This document shows positions 11,860 through 23,876 of a stretch of DNA of 64,000 nt, piece by piece. Each line of letters opens with the position of its first letter. Position 1 is the first letter of the stretch. The translations under genes were made by a program, and so were the position numbers. A model generated the notes under the pieces. That model saw nothing but the letters and a program-made list of their open reading frames with translations. It ran no database searches and was not told the DNA's origin. Source of the DNA: Primula veris (taxonomy: Eukaryota > Streptophyta > Magnoliopsida > Ericales > Primulaceae); NCBI GenBank assembly GCA_963682055.1, contig OY821749.1, positions 32,309,631 to 32,373,630 of the forward strand. The letters run 5' to 3'.

Positions 11860-12079
11860 GCGTTTATTGCTCTGTTTTTTCCCATTATATTGATTTGACG
11901 ATTCATTTATGAAATTCAAACTCCTGAATAACAAAACTCTTCATTTGTACAAACATTTTGTTGTTAGCCTATTCTTGTTAGTTTTCTGGTTAGATCTGAT
12001 AAACATTTTATGATTTTTATTTTTCAATTTGAATATGTAAAGGCAGGAAAAGGATCTAAAGAGAAAGGAGGCTTTTAGA
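11860..12079 (+). promoter_or_regulatory. Conserved NLR promoter / 5' UTR block
   Basis: About 200 bases directly before the start codon are nearly the same in NLR1, NLR2 (27195-27409) and, with a deletion, NLR3 (50900-51055). They include ACATTTTGTTGTTAGCC and the purine-rich leader AAAGGATCTAAAGAGAAAGG just before the ATG. A TTTGACG motif (TGACG, as-1 like) is present in NLR1 and NLR2 and missing from NLR3. Conservation across copies supports a shared core promoter and 5' UTR. The transcription start is not determined. Confidence 0.5.
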
Positions 12080-15000
12080 ATGGCAGGAATCGCTATTACT
12101 ATTTTGGGGAAAGTTAGTGAACTCTTGATTGCTCCAATAGGACGACAGTTCGGTTACTTATTTAAATTTACTGGAAATGTTGAGACTCTTGAAAATGAAC
12201 TAGAGAAGCTGCGAGATTTGAAAAACGGTGTTAAAGACGAAGTGAAAGCTGCTGAAAATAATGTGGAAAATATTTTGAAGCCTGTTGAAACCTGGTTAAA
12301 ACGTGTGGATTCGGTTGACGACAAGGCACGGAGCATTGTTGAAGAGAAGGCTCGATTTCCGAAAGGGTGTTTCAACAATTGGTGCTTAAATTTGAAGTCA
12401 CGTTATGTTCTAAGCCGGAGGGCAAATAAGAGAACTAGAGAAATCATTGAGCTGCAACAAGAAGGAAAATTTCCAAAAGTAGCATTACCAGCACCTCCCA
12501 TTCTATTCATGGGTTTTACATCCACATATTCTGATTCTCGAGAGTTGATTCTCAGTAAGATTATTGAGAGCTTGAGGGATGAAGATATTAACATAATTGG
12601 AATATGTGGGATGGGAGGGATAGGTAAGACAACTATGGTGGAGAAAGTTTTCAAAAGGGTGAAGGAAGAAAATATGTTTGATGACTACGCCATGACAGTT
12701 GTGAGCCAAAGGGCAGAAATGATAAATGTACAGAGAGATATTGCAGAAATGTTGCGTCTAACACTTGAGGAAAATAATCCGGTTTTAAGAGCTAGTCGTT
12801 TAAATCAAAGACTAGACGGCAAGAAAGTTTTGATTATAGTGGATGACGTTTGGAAGCAGTTTGATCTTCAATCCCTAGGTATTACTTTGCAAGATGGTCA
12901 AAGTAAGTGCAAAATTGTTTTCACTTCAAGAACTAAAGGCCTATGGATGGATTTCAGAAGTAGAAGACACGAGTTGTCGCTTGATCCCTTAACACACAGT
13001 GAATCGTGGAAGCTTTTCACTGAGAAGATCGGAGATTACCTGAATGACGATCCCGAGTTTGTACCGATAGCCGAAGACGTTGTGAAGGAATGCGCAGGTC
13101 TTCCCCTGGCCTTGGTAACTTTAGGAAGTGCACTTCTTGGAAAAAGCAAACCTGTTTGGAACGATACTTTATTAAAACTAAGAACAATATCAAAAACGGA
13201 AGACAAAGTACACGAGTCCATAAGGCTGAGTTATGATTACTTAAACAACGAGGAAGCAAAGTCGTTGTTTCTTCTTTGCAGCCTGTTTAAAGAAGATTCT
13301 TTTATTGATGTTGAAAGGTTGGTCAATATGGGATGGGGATTACGGTTGTTCAGAGGAATCAACAGAGTTGAAGCAGCAAGAGACAGAGTTTTTGCATTTG
13401 TTGAACACCTACAATCTCGTTGCTTATTATCGATAGAGTCAACTGGTTACAATCTTTCACGACGTCGTTCACGATGGATCAAAATCCACGATGTCGTTCG
13501 TGATGTATCAAAATCCATTGCTTACACCGAGAAAGGTTCATTAGTAATAGAGAATGGACTTACTTTGGAGGCATCGGTAGAGGAGAGCTTTGTAGAGCAT
13601 TGCACTTGGATTTCAGTTATATCACAGGAAAATAAGGAGCTTCTGCCATTATTACAATTCCCCAGACTGAAGCTTTTACTATGCAACAACACAAACGTAC
13701 AGATCCCTGACAGTTACTTTGAGGGGATGGTCAAACTTCAAGTTGTTCATATAAGTTCCCAAAGTTTATATAGTTCCACTGATTACAGAGTTCTAAAACT
13801 CCCCTCATCACTCCAATATCTTACAAGCTTGCATACATTGTGTCTCAGAAATTTTAAGTTGGAGAGCTACTCAACAATTAAATATTTACAGAATTTGGAG
13901 ATCCTTTACATTGCAGATGAATTTATTGGGGAATTGCCCACCCAAATTGGTCAATTGTCTAAATTAAGGCTGTTGGATATGTCGGGTTGTAGAGGATTGA
14001 AAAAAGCCCCACCTGGAATCATCTCAGGTCTAAGCAGTCTGGAGGAATTGTACCTGGGAGTACTTAATATTGATTGGGGAGCAGATAAAACAGAAGAAGC
14101 CAGAATTGCAGTCCGTAGAGAATTTGAGTCTTTGTCCAATCTGCATATTTTTCATATTGTGATACCGGATCCTGGATTTTTACCAAGAACTCCAGTGTTT
14201 AGGGACCTGAAGAAGTACCAAATCCATATAGGACATTACCATTACATCAAAGATTATACTTATTACTCTCAAGACTTTGAAAGGATATTATCAATCAATG
14301 ACGTAGATTTGGATAAAGACTTCAATTTTCTTGTATACAACGCGGAGGTGTTACTGCTAACGGGAATGACAACGAAACGTTTGGTGTATGAGCTAGTACA
14401 GAGGGCATCTCAAATTATCAGATGTTTGGAAATTCGGGACACAGAAACTCCAGAATATCTAGGCGATGCGACAGATTCTACAAAAACACCGTGTTTAGTT
14501 TCTAAGATGGAGTCGTTAACACTCGATAGTCTAAACAATTTGCAGCAGATAATTAATGACCCACTCGTGGCCGGGAATATAGCACAGTTAAAAAAACTTG
14601 TCGTGCTCAAATGTAGACGGCTGAAGAATATCTTTTTGCTGTCAAATGCGTTAGATATTCTGCATCTTGAAAAACTTCATGTTTCTGACTGTGAAAACAT
14701 GAAAGAGGTATTTTTTTGGGAGGGAAGAGAAAAAGACTCAACCAGCAAGTTACAGTTCCCTAAATTAGTTGATTTGAAGATCGGTGGTGAATCTCTCGCA
14801 TGCTTCTGCAAAGGGGCTAAAGAAATCGAATTTCATCAGCTAGAAAGATTGTCTCTCACGGAGATAGAGTCCATAATCTCAATTTCAGATGAAAATTGCG
14901 CTAATCCCTATTTTTTTCCTAAGGTACACCCCCTTAATTATTATTTCTCCCTTGCGAATTCCACCAAAACTGTTTTGTTGTTGTTGTCTTTTATTATCCA

Positions 15001-15921
15001 TAAAACCTAACTATCAACTTTTTTATAGTAGCAGTCTCTGTTAGTAATTTTGAACTTTGAAATGAAGCTTCGTGTCACATGCTTTATGAAATAAATTGAT
15101 GGAAACGTCCACCGACGGAGTTGCTCACGTTGCAACACCTCAACCAAATAGGGGTTCGATGCCCACTTACGCAAGGAATCATCAAAAAATGGAAATAAAG
15201 TAGCCTTAAGCATCTCTTTATATATTATTGAATGGATGAGCATGGTCTAATCTTTAACAAACCCTAACGTCCTTAAAATTGTCATGGTCCATTAAAAGAA
15301 ATAAAAGAAAAGCCAATTCGGCCATAACGTCGATAGGTCAATCATAAATTTTTCTGTACTTATTATAACAGGAAAAACCAAATGGTTTAATGACCCCAAC
15401 TACCATACATTAACAAAATGGGAACCAAATTACTGATATTAACAATTGATGCACCGAACTATATATTTTTTCATAAATTGGGGACCTTCGTCAATTTAAT
15501 TGGACGGAAGTTAAGTTTAAATTACATTTCAGTCCCAAATTTTATAGAACATATGAATTTAACCCGAAAAATTTATAATTTTACATTTTTAACATATCCA
15601 TAAACAAATAGTTACATATACATATTCATACATATACATATACATAAAAAAAAAAAATACAATTCAAATTTTTTTGAATAAAAAAATGTATTTTTAAAAA
15701 AATTAACTTATTGTTGGAAAAAAAGAATTTTTTTTTAGAAAAAAGCGACTTTTTTATGAAAAATTTAATTTTTTTTAAAAAAAGTAACTTTTTAAAAAAA
15801 TATTGACTTTTAAAAAAAATTATTTTTATAAAAAAAAGGTAATTATTTTTTCAAAAAGGCACTTCAAAAAGTGCATACCTTTTAAAAAATATTAATTTTT
15901 ATTTTATTTTATAAAACGTTA

Positions 15922-15956
<35 letters not shown>

Positions 15957-17575
15957 TGTGTATTTTTTTTATATATTTTTTTTTGTATTTTATGCATACG
16001 TATGAGCATGTATATGTAACTATTTATTAATGAGTATGTTAAAAATATAAATTTATAAACTTTTCGGGTTAAATTCATATGTTTTATAAAATTTGAGACT
16101 GAAATGTAATTTAAACTTAACTTCCGTCCAATTAAATTGATGGAGGTCCCCGGTTTAGAAAAAAATATATAGTTCGGTGCCTGTAAACCATTTTTTCCCC
16201 TTATTATAACTGAAGTTTAATTTTAGTGAGGGTTTCAATTTATTTTGGAAAGTTGCAACATATGCACACATCAGGCATCAATACGCGTCAATACCCGCTT
16301 GTGAGATTAAATTTATACACTTGAAGAGAGACTCAAATGAATGTCTAAATTGAACAATTAATTGTTTTATTTTGAATTAGAGGTCAATGTTATGTTTATG
16401 CCCTAGGTTGTGTTAAGAAGGTTAAGCATTGTGAGAGAATATATCGTAGATGGAGAGGAAAAGAGCAGATAGAGATTGTCGCCGCGAGATTGTAATGTTA
16501 CGCGAATAGAGAGAAAAAAAGAGAGAAAATTGATGTTGTGAATGTCGGGTAGGGGGGGAGGTATGGAATATTTGGATCCATATGTATCTAATACTAAGAA
16601 ATGTTAGATGTTTTTTCTTGTAGGCAAATCTTTTCTACTAGTCTTCCACCAGATTTTGTTAACTGATATTTATATATAGAGACTGTTATTTCTACTTTCT
16701 ACTAACTGACGATAAAAACTATTTAAGTCATCTGATAGTAGGTCCAAGGGTTTATTTTCCCCAAGTTCAAATGTATATAGCTGGAGGGAGGGGCTTTAAT
16801 TAACATATTTCCAGTGATTTCTAGGCTATATCTGCATTTTACCCTTCTATAAGTAAATTTATTACTAACTTCATCAGTGATATTTTGGCCCGTAGGTTGT
16901 CTTTCCCAAATTGGTGAAGATGGAACTTTCTAAACTGAAGAACATGAAAGAGATATGGTGTGGGCAAATTCAGTCTGGGTCTTTCTATAATCTGTCTGAA
17001 TTGTCTATCAGGGAATGCGACAGTCTGGAGTACGTGTTCAGCCCTGACATGGCCAGATACCTTGTGCATCTCCAACATCTCTCTATAAAAAACTGCCCTA
17101 ATTTAAAGGAGATAGTAAATGGCCCACTCATGATCGGGAGTTTGTTGAAGCTAAAATACATTAGTGTGAACAGCTGTCACCAATTGAGGAATATCTTCCA
17201 ACTGTCAACTGCAGTGGACACTGTGGATCTTACAGAATTATATATTACTAATTGTGGAAGCATGGAAGAAGTAATAAGTTGGGAGGGTAGACCACAAGAT
17301 TCAACTAACAACATACTCTTCCCTAAATTATATGTTTTGAATATCATAAATGCATCATCTCTCGTATGCTTTTGCATATGGGCTATGCAAATTGAATTTC
17401 AGCAGTTAGGCCTTTTATACCTCAGAGATATACCGGCAATCGAGTGCTTAGCCTCCATTTCAAATGAAAATTCTTTGAAATCCATCTTTCCTCACAAGGT
17501 ATACAGTAATATATATATATATATATATATATATTTATTTATGTATTATATATATATATATATTTATTTATGTAT

Positions 17576-17610
<35 letters not shown>

Positions 17611-18814
17611 TTGAGAAAAGATATACATGTATCACCAAAAAAATCAATCCAAACATCTAAATCTAAGAAATTATTTTCGACGGTTGAGATTAAGTTTTTT
17701 TTTTGTGTGGATATATTATCTCTCTCTAAACTTTATAAGGAAACCAGAAATCATAGACATCACCATCTGCAGAGTACCCAATATGTGACAATGTTTGATT
17801 TATTAAAACATTTGGGTTTAAATTATCATTCGTTTTCACATCTTATTTTTAAAATCATTTAGGTAATATCCCTTTCCCATTTCCCAGTTTAATTGCTCTT
17901 TTAAAAACAGTTCTCAACACTAGATGATTGTAAAATAGAATATTAATTGCTATATATGAAAAGGGTAAATAAGATGTTATCGTCCTATAATTAGTGCTAT
18001 TGAATTGGTTTTATATGACAAGTCGTTATTTCAGATGGCAGTTGGAGAAAGGTGAAGACCTATTATGAAATAATGAAATATTGTATGTTTTGGCTCTTTC
18101 TTACTAAGTTTGGTCTACAGGTTTTATTTCCCAAACTGGCGAGGATGGAACTTTCTAAATTGAAGAACATGAAGGATATATGGTGTGGTCAACTTCAGGC
18201 TGGGTCTTTCAATAATCTGTCCACATTGCGTATCAAGGAATGTGACAGTCTGGAGTACGTGTTCAGCTCTTGCATGGCCAGATATTTTGTGCATCTTCTT
18301 GAACTTACCATATTTAATTGCAAGAATCTAAAAGAGGTCGTTTCGGCTAAAAAGGAAGTAGATGGAATTGAGGAATACACGCGGAGCATTTTCCCTAAAT
18401 TAGAGGAAGTTAGACTCTATAAACTGCCATCACTCGAAAGATTTTACCACGTAGCTAATGAGATTGAATTTCCTAAGCTAGTTTATGTCGGCATACTAGA
18501 TTGCCCTGCATTTAAATCCTTTTCTCCTGGATTTGTCTACACTCCAATTCTGAATCATGTGAATCTGGATTTTGATATTTATGGGATTAAAAAAGATGAA
18601 GTAACGATGTGGAAGGGTAATATTAATAGCACCATTCAACATCTACATGAAGACGTAAGCTATTTTTTACGACGTTGTTCGTTGCATAGCTGAATAGAAT
18701 TGTCGATATTTACTCTAATTTAAATTCCTTTCACAGCAGCAGCGACGACGAAAAAACAAACCAGAAGATGAAGAAGAAAGTGGCGATGAAAAGGATATCA
18801 AAGAAGAAAGTTGA
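12080..18814 (+). CDS. NLR1: CC-NB-ARC-LRR disease resistance protein (1352 aa, 4 exons)
   Basis: Predicted intracellular immune receptor. Exons are 12080-14923, 16896-17498, 18121-18654 and 18737-18814, all phase 0 at GT/AG borders. The N-terminal ~150 residues are a coiled-coil region with PVETWLKRVDSVDDKA. The NB-ARC shows the P-loop GMGGIGKTTM (about 177-186), kinase-2 LIIVDDVW (about 250), RNBS-B CKIVFTSR, GLPLAL (about 340), RNBS-D LFLLCSLF (about 395) and an MHD-type motif IHDVV (about 470; Met replaced by Ile). Irregular LRRs follow from about residue 520. Exon 2 is a 201-residue LRR module, exon 3 the last LRR block and exon 4 a 25-residue charged tail (PEDEEESGDEKDIKEES). The start is the first ATG after a leader conserved in all copies. 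Intron 1 holds a foldback element. No disabling change was seen, so this is the best candidate for a working receptor. The family is that of RPS2 / At4g27190-like CNLs; the recognised pathogen cannot be inferred. Confidence 0.9.
15098..15175 (+). other. tRNA-like / SINE-like B-box segment in NLR1 intron 1
   Basis: GGGGTTCGATGCCCAC at about 15149-15164 fits the RNA polymerase III B box (GGTTCGANNCC). No cloverleaf could be drawn, and the A box is poor. A near copy lies in NLR3 intron 1 at about 54040-54125. It may be a SINE remnant; weak evidence. Confidence 0.25.
15370..16200. mobile_element. Foldback MULE-like element in NLR1 intron 1, 831 bp
   Basis: A 10-bp direct repeat TTATTATAAC flanks the element (15360-15369 and 16201-16210), in the size range of Mutator target duplications. 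Long inverted arms of over 200 bases (about 15370-15640 and 15985-16200) share CACCGAACTATATATTTTTT, TTAATTGGACGGAAGTTAA and TAACCCGAAAA. The centre is poly-A/T and (AT)n sequence. There is no transposase. Truncated relics of the same insertion sit in intron 1 of NLR2 and NLR3, so it entered the ancestral gene. Confidence 0.8.
17507..17604. repeat. (AT)n microsatellite beside the donor site of LRR exon 2
   Basis: An interrupted AT array starts about 10 bases after the exon-2 donor (17499). Equivalent arrays of different length follow the same donor in NLR2 (from about 37636, 38794 and 40002) and NLR3 (about 55190-55230). Confidence 0.85.
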
Positions 18815-19119
18815 GTGATTATGCTTATGGACTTAAAAGAGTTGAGAGTTAAATACGAGGAGCATCAGACGAAAGACATTATGGACTCATGACATTGTAC
18901 CGTTTTTGTTTTATGTTTACTATTATTTTTAATTGAAGTATTATTGTTCAACTTTAATGAGGATGGTAAACTTAAAAGCTATAAACAAACAAGTACATTT
19001 TGATTTAAATTATGGGAAATAATCAGAACAACAAAGTTAAATAGTCCCTTAATAAAGTATAAGTAAGGGGATCAGTTGAAAAATTTCATTGAACACTTAT
19101 TAGCAATATATCAAACACA

Positions 19120-20060
19120 ATGAACTCGCAAGTCTAGCCAGATGGTCAATCCACTTCGCTGTATTGATTATGATTTATGTCTTATTCGACTAGAAATGGC
19201 AAAAGTAAACTTGAACTAAAAATAAAGAACGTAAGATGGACATCAAAACGATGTATAGGAATCATGTGGATTGTTGTATAGAGAAATTTAACAGATGTCC
19301 AAACTCCAAAGTATGTATCTTCGGAGCACGTATATATGAGGAAAAATCTCATTTCACAGTAATATTTACCACAAAACGTATATGTGATTCAACCTTAAGC
19401 TCTGATTTTACGTGCATACTTGTATTTCATGTGGTTAGTACGTCGATTTGAGATTTTATCATACGTCATACGAAATTAATAGACCCCATAAGTTGATGAA
19501 TTAGGGATATGATGAGAACAAAAACGATGAAAACAAATTTAAAGCCCTTTTGTAATGCAAGTCTAACGTACGTATCATAAAACAACTCAATTCATACCTT
19601 CAGTTTCCATTAGAAAAAAATTAGCAATGAACGAACCTATATCTAAACTCTATGATTTAAAACAAAGAATAAAGGATTTGAAAACAAGAGAAGAACTTCA
19701 ATTACTTAAGGCCACCCCATCAGCACCAAAGTAAGACAGAACAAAAAGCATGAATGTATGCGACGAAAATAAGTGTTTACAGTATTATAATCTCAGCGAG
19801 AAAGCACCTAAATCTGTCAAAATCAGAGCTTAAGGTTGAATCACATATACGTTTTGTGTGAAATATTACTGTGAAATGAGATTTTTCCTAGACAACAATC
19901 CACATGATTTCTATACATCGTTTTGATGTCCATCTTACGTTCTTTATTTTTAGTTCAAGTTTACTTTTGCCATTTCTAGTCGAATAAGACATAAATCATA
20001 ATCAATACAGCAAAGTGGATTGACCATCTGGCTAGACTTGCGAGTTCAGTGTGTTTGATA
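19120..20060. repeat. Inverted repeat (hairpin-forming) behind NLR1
   Basis: Arm 1 runs from about 19120 to 19420. Arm 2 (19820-20060) is its reverse complement except for a deletion of roughly 75 bases. Matching stretches include CAAGTCTAGCCAGATGGTCA and TACGTTCTTTATTTTTAGTT with its complement. Arm 2 carries variants found in the NLR3 flank and not in arm 1 (reverse of GGATTGTTGTCTAG and ATTTCACACAAAACG). A transcript through both arms would fold into a long imperfect hairpin. Confidence 0.75.
19236..19451 (+). other. Short conserved open frame of unknown nature (71 codons)
   Basis: The frame starts MDIKTMYRNHVDCC and ends VVSTSI. An almost identical frame lies at 56848-57063. I recognise no domain, and there is no clear splice context. 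Conservation between the two copies is simply what the recent segmental duplication predicts, so coding status is unproven. Confidence 0.2.
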
Positions 20061-20287
20061 TATATCTAAACTCTATGATTTAAAACAAAGAATAAAGGAT
20101 TTGAAAACAAGAGAAGAACTTCAATTACTTAAGGCCACCCCATCAGCACTAAAGTAAGACAGAACAAAAAGCATGAATGTATGCGACGAAAATAAGTGTT
20201 TACGATATTATAATCTCAGCGAGGAAGCACCTAAATCTGTCCCTAGCGGCATAAAAATGTATCGTGAACATCTGGACCGGCCATATT
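19627..20287 (+). pseudogene. Two broken copies of an unknown exon-like frame
   Basis: The first copy starts ATG at 19627 and reads MNEPISKLYDLKQRIKDLKT before a stop at a GTAAGA donor-like site. It is cut off at about 19817 by the inverted repeat. The second copy (about 20060-20287) contains the whole segment up to EHLDRP and then a stop. The best-preserved version is at 57294-57479 behind NLR3. Product unknown. Confidence 0.3.
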
Positions 20288-20496
20288 GACACATCTTGAT
20301 GTCATTTTTTTTTAGCAAACTAACGGCTAATCGTTAGACTTGAGATTGCTCAAAATCAAAATTACTATCTTATTCAACATAATTTTATCAAGTCTTCCAA
20401 TAGAAATATAATTAAGCATGTATCGCCGTCTAACGTCTTCGTAGGATTATGTGTCCCATTCGTACCCCAACTTAAAAACTAACCTCATGTTCAAGA

Positions 20497-20800
20497 TTAG
20501 GGTTGGGCAAAAACCCGGAAAAACCGAACCGAACCGAACTGATAAGCGAACCGAAAACCAAAATTTTTCGTGTCGGTTCCGGTTTACATTAAAACCAAAC
20601 CGAAAAAGATCAAAACCGAAAAATACCGAAACCGAAAAACCGTAACTTTTTTGGGTCGGTTTCGCTTTACAGTAAAAGCGAACCGAAAAAGACCAAAAAA
20701 AGACCCAAAAAGACAAAAAAAGACCGAAAAACCGAAACCGGACCGAAAAAATCCGATCCGGTTCGGTCCAAAAAATAAAAAAAACCGAACCGAAACGGAC
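20497..20800. repeat. CCGAA-rich repeat (hAT-like subterminal type)
   Basis: The sequence starts TAGGGTTGGGC and consists of dense AACCGA / ACCGAAA variants on both sides of CGGTTTCGG-type inverted motifs. The end on the right was not defined, and no target duplication was found. It is absent at the equivalent place behind NLR3 (57480-57600). The open frames inside it are low-complexity artefacts. Confidence 0.55.
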
Positions 20801-21030
20801 GGAATTATTCAATATATTTGATCTCACACGCCTTAAAATCACCTCAAACTTGAAGAAAACGTGCTCAATTAATTATCATTCCAATAGAACATTAACTAAA
20901 ACTATTGAAACAAATATGGACCAATCTTGTTACTAATCTAAATATTAAACTCTAATTTATAATTATCTTACTTAGCGTCATCCTCACTCAATCTAAACAA
21001 TAACTCAATTCTATCTCTACATATACACAC

Positions 21031-21105
<75 letters not shown>

Positions 21106-21844
21106 CTGTTTTTAAAAAGCGCGTTTCCTAGTGAAAAACCTCGATTCAAAGCTTTAAAAGTTCGTTTTCAGCTTGTTATGACGCTAAAAACTTACTATTT
21201 TTTTTACGTTTTTCGCATATTTGTCGCAAGAACGTTTTAGCTAAGATTTTGTTTTTTTTAAAACACTAATATGTATATAATGCTTCTCTGTCTCGTGTTC
21301 GGCTTAACCATCGGCGTGGAGCTGAGGACGAAACCGGGGGATAATATTCAGGTACAACAGGGAGCAGAGTTGAAAATAGCTATTTTTGCTTGATCAGGAA
21401 TACCCTGGTCTGTTTTTTGCTATATAATTTTTTTAATCTTTATTTTTATTTTTTGGGAAAGTAATAGAGATAGTTTTGAGGGTATTGTTGATCTTTTTCT
21501 GGGTTTTGTTGCTGTTGTTTTAGTTAAGTACATAGTTTTGGATATACCCAGGTGTCTTCAATAAACCTTCTTCATTTATACGAAATTCAAGATGTGTTGT
21601 ACAAAACTAATATTTTATAAAATTGTGTTTGGAGTGATGGTATAAAATAATGTCTTTGTTTCTCTTGAAAAACAAAACTAATATTTGATAAAAATCCATT
21701 TAGATTGTAAATCTGTGTAAAGTTTCATATTGTTCCCGTGCAATTTTGTCTTAATACTTTTGCCTATCATTTACCCTTACGTCACGTTGCATACCACGAG
21801 TAAATTTGAAAGTATGGGATTTTGTTGAATAATTATCAATTCTT
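20801..21844. other. Intergenic; no gene recognised
   Basis: 20806-20870 matches 57550-57610, which marks the end of homology with the NLR3 flank. A long (AT)n run fills 21034-21102. At 21296-21390 there is a G/C-richer stretch that reads GVELRTKPGDNIQVQQGAE in one frame before a stop. It looks exon-like, but I recognise no family. Confidence 0.4.
21034..21102. repeat. (AT)n microsatellite, ~69 bp
   Basis: An uninterrupted AT/TA dinucleotide run. Confidence 0.95.
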
Positions 21845-22185
21845 TTGACACTCAAACAAAATAAAATCTCAAATATGATATTTATATAAACCTAGTTAAG
21901 ACTACCCTAAACTTAAATATTAATTAAAAATGTTTAAAATTTTAATGATTTTAATATATTTTATTTGACTATTCAACAAAATAAAAACTCAAATATAATA
22001 TTTATGCAACCCTAGTTGAGATTGCCATAAACTTAAATATTAATTAAAAATATTTAAAATTTTAATGATTTTCATATATTTTATTTGACGATTCAACAAA
22101 ATAAAAACTCAAATATAATATTATAGAGCTCTATTTGAAACTATCCTAAACTTAAATATTAATTAAAAATATTAAATATATGGCC
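21845..22185. repeat. 120-bp tandem repeat, nearly three copies
   Basis: Copies start near 21850, 21970 and 22090, exactly 120 bases apart. Each contains CAACAAAATAAAA(A)CTCAAATA and CTAAACTTAAATATTAATTA. The copies differ at scattered positions. No coding capacity. Confidence 0.85.
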
Positions 22186-23876
22186 GAATAGCATACTCTT
22201 AAATTTAAGGGTGAAAATAAAATTCTAAATTTACATTAAGCACTGGTGTGTTGAAAGTCTGGTTAAATCTATCTGACTCATTAGCATGATGAAAAGTCGC
22301 CTCAAAGATAAATTAAATTAAAAAAATTGTGTTATTACTCACTAATTACATTGTGGAAACTTGTTTTTTATTACCCAAATTAGTAATATAATGATAAATT
22401 GATGTACTCATTAAATAAATATTTCCCGTTACTTGAAGTGGGTCACATTTTGAACATTGTCGACCACATTTTTGGTCTTTCTTCAGAGCTTGTTTTTCTA
22501 ATTATTGCTTGTCGATTTATTTTTGAATTTCAAATATCCCAAAATAACACAGCTAAACTGGTCTACGATTATAAATTATATTACTACTTGTTTGGGCCGG
22601 ATTTAACTTGGTTCCAAATATTACTAGATAATGAATAATACTAGATTGAAAAGTGTTTTAAAACCGTAACCGACATACAATGAAAAAGTCGTCTAAAAGA
22701 TAAATTAAATAAAAAAATTGTGTTATTACTCCATATAATAAGGCTAATTACATTAATGATCCTGATAGTTTACATTCAGACGAGTGGCCCCCAACGTTTC
22801 TTCGCATTAAACCAACTGAAATATTTTCGGTTTACAAAGTCCCGTTGCCAAAAAAATTAGGATAGTTTCCACTAAGATTCTATGTTTTTATTTGAGTTTT
22901 TATTGTATTGTAATATTTGATTTTAATTTATCAAATACTAATTTGTCTAATATATAATATAAAAAAAATTAGTTATTGAAAATGTATCATTTAACTCTCA
23001 ATTTTCTAATATAACGGTGATCAATTTAACAGTATAATGTCGGATCGTTGTGACAAAATGGGGACCTAATATTTTTAGACAATTATTTGTCTAGTTCGTC
23101 TACAACTTCACCTAGGCTTGAATCCTACTTCACCATAATCCATATACGATGCTATGGTAATGTAATTGTTATCATACTATTGTATTTTTTTACCATATTA
23201 TTGCTCAAATAATATGTTTTTCCAATTATTTTCGTGAGTATTCCCCCCCAGTGGACCCAGTGGAATGGTCACCACATAATGTAATGTAATTGTTATCATA
23301 CACTCACTCTTTGGTCTTTTCTTTGTAGCTTCATTATATTATATTGATTGACGTTTTATTTCTGATATATTCATTCAGGACCAAACATTACTTTTCCATT
23401 ACTTTTCCTTCTTCACTCTTTCCCCATTATATTATATTGATTGACTATTTATTTCTAAAATTTAAAGCCCATAATAATAAAATTTAATTGGTGTAGAACA
23501 AAATATTAGTTTCTACATTTTCTGTGTTTGGTTTGGATTCTCCTCCTCAGTTTCTAACTTGTAAGTTCCAAGTCTTATATTTTACTTGTTATTTTGCTTA
23601 TTTACTTCTCATAAATGTATTATGTAAACATGAATTGAAATAAATAACATAAACAAGGATGGTTTTAAACACAGTTACACACCCAGAACTAATTTATATA
23701 TAATGCTTATATGCTTGCAATATATTTAGTTGCGTATTACTATTGTCTGTTTTTTTGTTTATTTTCTTGATTACCATATTGAAATCTTAATTTTTTTTTA
23801 TAAATTTTGATTAATATTTAAATTTAGGGTAGTTTTCACTAGAGTTTTATATTTTTATTTGAGTTTTTATTGTATT
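22186..23876. other. NLR2 upstream blocks shared with NLR1 and NLR3 flanks
   Basis: 22350-22680 matches 9640-9930 and 10290-10630 upstream of NLR1. 23230-23680 matches 7200-7650 and 49440-49780. The order agrees with a common ancestral 5' flank. No gene seen. Confidence 0.5.

Larger units (their letters stand above)
18815..20290. other. 3' flank of NLR1 with nested direct and inverted repeats
   Basis: The flank matches that of NLR3 (56348-57480) but is rearranged. The order is block A (about 19120-19420), block B (about 19627-19817), block A inverted with an inner deletion (19818-20060), then block B again (about 20060-20290). Two short open frames here have counterparts in the NLR3 flank and are listed separately. 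Confidence 0.65.

Noticed and set aside
12154..14610. Minus-strand open frames within NLR1 (and the same in NLR2 and NLR3)
   Set aside because: They are antisense shadows of the CC-NB-ARC-LRR exon and recur only because the genes are copies.
15098..15175. Possible tRNA gene
   Set aside because: A T-loop-like motif is present but no anticodon arm or acceptor stem can be drawn.
17611..17862. Open frames in the introns between LRR exons (also 38891-39127)
   Set aside because: They are intron sequence repeated with each LRR module; they start in the AT array and lack splice or domain support.
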